Shown: piece by piece, positions 62,632-64,000 of the stretch
Layout of the letters: each line of letters opens with the position of its first letter
How positions within the stretch are numbered: the stretch's first letter is position 1
Source of the DNA: Polynucleobacter hirudinilacicola
GTDB taxonomy: Bacteria; Pseudomonadota; Gammaproteobacteria; Burkholderiales; Burkholderiaceae
Direction: 5' to 3'
Assembly (NCBI RefSeq): GCF_002192535.1
Contig: NZ_NAIA01000003.1
Span: 186,001 to 250,000 of the forward strand
DNA length: 64,000 nucleotides
The notes under the pieces: generated by a model
What the model saw: only the letters and a program-made list of their open reading frames with translations
Told to the model about the DNA's origin: nothing
The model's database searches: none
Program-made: the position numbers and the translations under genes

Positions 62632-63843
62632 ATGCAATCACTTATCAATAAGAAAATCGTTCTCGGAATCTCTGGCGGCATTGCCGCCTATAAGACCCCT
62701 GAGCTTGCTCGTCAGTTGATGCAAGAAGGTGCTTCAGTACAAGTTGTCATGACTGAGGCTGCAACGCAATTCGTAACGCCTGTCACTATGCAAGCGCTCA
62801 CGGGTAATCCGGTTTATACCAGTCAGTGGGATAGCAGCATTAGTAACAATATGGCCCATATCGAGCTGTCACGTGCTGCAGATGCTATTGTGATTGCACC
62901 TGCCAGTGCTGACTTAATGGCCAAGCTATCTCTAGGGTTAGCTGATGATTTACTCAGTACTCTGTGTCTTGCAAGAGATTGCCCGCTTTTACTCGCACCC
63001 GCAATGAATAAACAAATGTGGGAACACGCTGCTACCCAACGCAGCGTACAGCGGCTAGAGCAAGATAAGGTTACCCTTCTTGGCCCAGCAAGCGGCTTTC
63101 AGGCTTGTGGAGAAGTTGGTATGGGCAGAATGCTTGAGCCATCTGAAATTGCTGAACAAGTGATCGCTTTCTTTCAGAAAAAAACTTTGCTTGGAAAGAA
63201 AGTTTTAATTACTGCAGGCCCAACCTTTGAAGCCATTGATCCAGTTCGCGGCATTACCAATCACAGTTCAGGCAAGATGGGATTTGCGATTGCACGCGCT
63301 GCAGTCGAAGCTGGTGCACAAGTACAGCTTATCGCCGGCCCTTGTGATTTAGCAACACCATTAGAGGCGACTGGAAAGATTGCGCGCACCAATGTCACCA
63401 GCGCCAAAGAAATGCATCTAGCGGTACTCAATGATGCTGATTACGACATCTTCTTTGCTGTTGCTGCAGTAGCCGATTGGGGTATTGCAAAGCCCTCAAA
63501 AGAAAAGATTAAGCGTCAAGGCAAAGATGCACCGAGCATTGAATTTATTGCTAATCCTGACATTCTGTTAGATGTGGCAAAGACCGTTAAGAACAAAGGT
63601 GGCAAACCCCATCCATATTGCGTTGGCTTTGCAGCCGAATCTACTGATCTCGAGGCGCATGCAGCCGAAAAGCGTCAGCGTAAAGGGATCCCAATGGTTG
63701 TGGGCAATATCGGTCACGAAACCTTTGGTAGCGACCTCAACCAATTACTGGTAGTTGATGAAAATGGCAGCAAGAAAATTGCCAAAGCTGAAAAGCTTCA
63801 GCTCGCACGTCAACTCATTGCGCTAGTTGCCAAGAAAATTTAA
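62632..63843 (+). CDS. coaBC: Bifunctional phosphopantothenoylcysteine decarboxylase / phosphopantothenate-cysteine ligase
   Basis: [56 protein letters not shown]. Confidence 0.96.
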   Translation: MQSLINKKIVLGISGGIAAYKTPELARQLMQEGASVQVVMTEAATQFVTPVTMQALTGNPVYTSQWDSSISNNMAHIELSRAADAIVIAPASADLMAKLSLGLADDLLSTLCLARDCPLLLAPAMNKQMWEHAATQRSVQRLEQDKVTLLGPASGFQACGEVGMGRMLEPSEIAEQVIAFFQKKTLLGKKVLITAGPTFEAIDPVRGITNHSSGKMGFAIARAAVEAGAQVQLIAGPCDLATPLEATGKIARTNVTSAKEMHLAVLNDADYDIFFAVAAVADWGIAKPSKEKIKRQGKDAPSIEFIANPDILLDVAKTVKNKGGKPHPYCVGFAAESTDLEAHAAEKRQRKGIPMVVGNIGHETFGSDLNQLLVVDENGSKKIAKAEKLQLARQLIALVAKKI

Positions 63844-63877
63844 ATCGTTTTTTACATCTCCCGCTTTAGGAAATCCC

Positions 63878-64000
63878 ATGCAATCCCTTCAAGTCAAAAT
63901 TCTCGATGAACGTATGCGCGACCAATTGCCAGCTTATGGCACGCCGGGTAGCGCAGGCTTAGATTTACGTGCGTGCATTGATGCAACCATTGAGATTGCA
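63878..64000 (+). CDS. dut: dUTP diphosphatase, 5' part (runs off window)
   Basis: [41 protein letters not shown]. Confidence 0.92.
   Translation, partial: MQSLQVKILDERMRDQLPAYGTPGSAGLDLRACIDATIEIA

Overview
The window is a chromosomal segment of a betaproteobacterium. Gene content and order look like Burkholderiaceae, probably Polynucleobacter-like (inferred from recalled gene order, no search run). It has two parts. (1) About 1-16.1 kb is an accessory hot-spot beside a tRNA-Ile2(CAU)-type gene (16126-16202, minus strand). The 3' part of this tRNA recurs as direct repeats at 3367-3411 (a perfect 45-bp copy), 910-949 and 100-140 (degenerate), and a further half-site-like unit lies near 9677-9860. 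The repeats divide the region into cargo modules: a cupin protein; a Bug-type receptor plus a GNAT gene with an in-frame stop; a YaiO / HEAT-like / GT2 exopolysaccharide-like operon plus a frameshifted P-type ATPase; and a GntR-controlled sugar-acid-like catabolic operon with two enolase-superfamily enzymes, FAH hydrolase, D-2-hydroxyacid dehydrogenase and Bug receptor. No integrase or transposase is visible in the window. (2) About 16.2-64 kb is mostly conserved core: rpoD-dnaG-yqeY-rpsU, tsaD, folE2-dxs-ispA-xseB, polA, thrB, uvrD-like, valS, galU, alaS-tusA, tctBA-like genes, glnS, argD, ispH, radC-rpmB-rpmG, purN, ribF-ileS-lspA-coaBC-dut. The best leads are the tandem tRNA-3'-end (att-like) array, the paired hairpin/palindrome repeats linked to it, the catabolic operon with an orphan receptor, the YaiO/HEAT/GT2 operon, and several decaying genes. 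All family calls come from reading the translations; no database search was run.
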